Part shown: positions 63,301 through 64,000 of the stretch, piece by piece
How the letters are laid out: each line of letters begins with the position of its first letter
Position numbering within the stretch: position 1 is the stretch's first letter
Assembly (NCBI RefSeq): GCF_002953255.1
Contig: NZ_CP026498.1
Location: 6,956,211-7,020,210 of the forward strand
DNA from: Streptomyces sp. CB01881
GTDB taxonomy: Bacteria; Actinomycetota; Actinomycetes; Streptomycetales; Streptomycetaceae
DNA length: 64,000 bases
Direction: 5' to 3'
Program-made: the position numbers and the translations under genes
The notes under the pieces: model-generated
Seen by the model: the letters and a program-made list of their open reading frames with translations, nothing else
Told to the model about the DNA's origin: nothing
Database searches by the model: none

Positions 63301-64000
63301 ATGCGTGCAGTCATCCAGAAGTCCTTCGGCGGCCCCGAGGTCCTTGAGCTCGTCGAGGCCGAGCGTCCCGCCCCCCTCGGTGGCGAGGTCCTCGTCCGCG
63401 TGCACGCCAGCGGGGTCAACCCGGTTGACGTGGCAGTCCGTTCGGGCGCCTACCCGTTGCTCGGCGAGCCGCCCTACGGGGTCGGCTGGGACATCTCCGG
63501 CGTGGTCGAGGAGGCCGGCCCGGGGGCCAGGTTCAAGGTCGGCGACGAGGTGTTCGGCATGCCGTTCTTCCCGCGGGCCGCCACTGGCTACGCCGACTAC
63601 GTCGCCGTGCCGTCCCGGCAGGTGGCCCGCAAGCCCGCGACGCTCGACCACGTGCAGGCCGCCGCCCTTCCGCTGTCCGCCCTCACCGCCTGGCAGGGCC
63701 TGGTCGATGCGGCGCAACTGTCCGAGGGGCAGCGGGTGCTGGTGCACCGCGCGGCCGGCGGCGTCGGCCACTACGCGGTCCAGATCGCGAAGGCCCGCGG
63801 TGCCCACGTGATCGCCCTCGCCAGCGAGTCCAAGCACGAGTTCGTGCGCGGCCTCGGCGCCGACGAGGTCATCGACTACCGGATCACCGACTACACCGAG
63901 GTGGTGCGCGACGTCGACGTCGTCTTCGACTCGTCCTCCGAGGGCACCCGTGCACTGTCGGTGCTGCGGCCCGGCGGCACCCTGGTCAGCATCATGGAGC
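63301..64000 (+). CDS. NADP-dependent oxidoreductase, quinone-reductase type, 3' end cut
   Basis: 233 codons are visible, open to the right edge. ATG 63301 has GAAGGAAG upstream. Features: MRAVIQKSFGGPEVLELVEA, the GroES-like part (VRVHASGVNPVDVAVRSGAY), GVGWDISGVVEEAGPGARFK and the Rossmann motif VLVHRAAGGVGHYAVQIAKA. It lacks zinc-ligand Cys, fitting the zeta-crystallin/quinone oxidoreductase branch. CTGAA-GGATA-TTCAG at 63205-63219 upstream may be an operator. Confidence 0.93.
   Translation, partial: MRAVIQKSFGGPEVLELVEAERPAPLGGEVLVRVHASGVNPVDVAVRSGAYPLLGEPPYGVGWDISGVVEEAGPGARFKVGDEVFGMPFFPRAATGYADYVAVPSRQVARKPATLDHVQAAALPLSALTAWQGLVDAAQLSEGQRVLVHRAAGGVGHYAVQIAKARGAHVIALASESKHEFVRGLGADEVIDYRITDYTEVVRDVDVVFDSSSEGTRALSVLRPGGTLVSIME

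Overview
The window is about 64 kb of very high-GC actinobacterial DNA. Its genes point to Streptomycetaceae (Streptomyces or Kitasatospora): a two-domain geosmin synthase, a pair of SigB/SigF-type sigma factors near tadA and upp, an XRE/DUF397 pair, a mycothiol-dependent isomerase, and many GTG starts with GGAGG-type ribosome sites. The sigma pair, Dabb protein, tadA, its associated protein, a small basic protein, upp and a LytR_C protein lie in what I recall as the SCO4034-SCO4043 order of S. coelicolor, so this is probably core chromosome with strain-specific insertions.

Layout. 1-2.1 kb: a PAS sensor-kinase-like gene cut by the window edge. 2.2-2.8 kb: tRNA-Ser(GCU) and two identical tRNA-Arg(ACG). 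2.9-3.5 kb: wreck of a flavohemoglobin gene. 3.9-9.4 kb: a large surface protein with a one-base frameshift in a C7 tract, then an SPFH/NlpC-P60 gene pair. 9.6-10.9 kb: an aldo/keto reductase and a small membrane protein. 11-21.5 kb: an exopolysaccharide locus on the minus strand. 21.9-25.7 kb: a tyrosine phosphatase, two sigma factors and a Dabb protein. 26.4-30.3 kb: tRNA-Ser(CGA), tadA, upp and LytR_C genes. 30.4-43.3 kb: mixed metabolic, membrane and regulatory genes, including a HerA-like ATPase, rhomboid protease, MFS pump and papain-like protease. 43.7-48.5 kb: an accessory-looking patch with a HTH protein, a VapB without VapC, a transposase remnant, an I66-like inhibitor and an XRE/DUF397 module. 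48.5-51.9 kb: a MarR-type regulator divergent from a DUF4097/ABC transporter operon. 52.3-54.8 kb: geosmin synthase. 55-64 kb: glyoxalase, DinB, ArsR, a P450-DinB fusion, PEP-mutase-like, PadR, amidase/TetR and an oxidoreductase cut by the right edge.

The most interesting part is the 10.9-21.5 kb locus. Read in the minus direction it encodes a secreted deacetylase-like protein, a PelF-type GT4 glycosyltransferase, a polytopic membrane protein, a LegB-like dehydratase/epimerase, a nucleotidyltransferase, a second short-chain epimerase, a spherulin-4 (GH135-like) protein and a GH114 lipoprotein. This combination matches the gene functions of the Aspergillus galactosaminogalactan cluster (epimerase, GT4 transferase, Agd3 deacetylase, Sph3 GH135, Ega3 GH114) and shares PelF with bacterial Pel loci. 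I infer a secreted, partly deacetylated alpha-1,4-galactosamine-type polymer. Between pelF and the membrane-protein gene lie five tandem 77-bp repeats. Each is itself a tiny ORF with its own ribosome site, joined to the next by a 4-base GTGA overlap, so the array forms an unbroken stop/start relay from pelF to the membrane gene.
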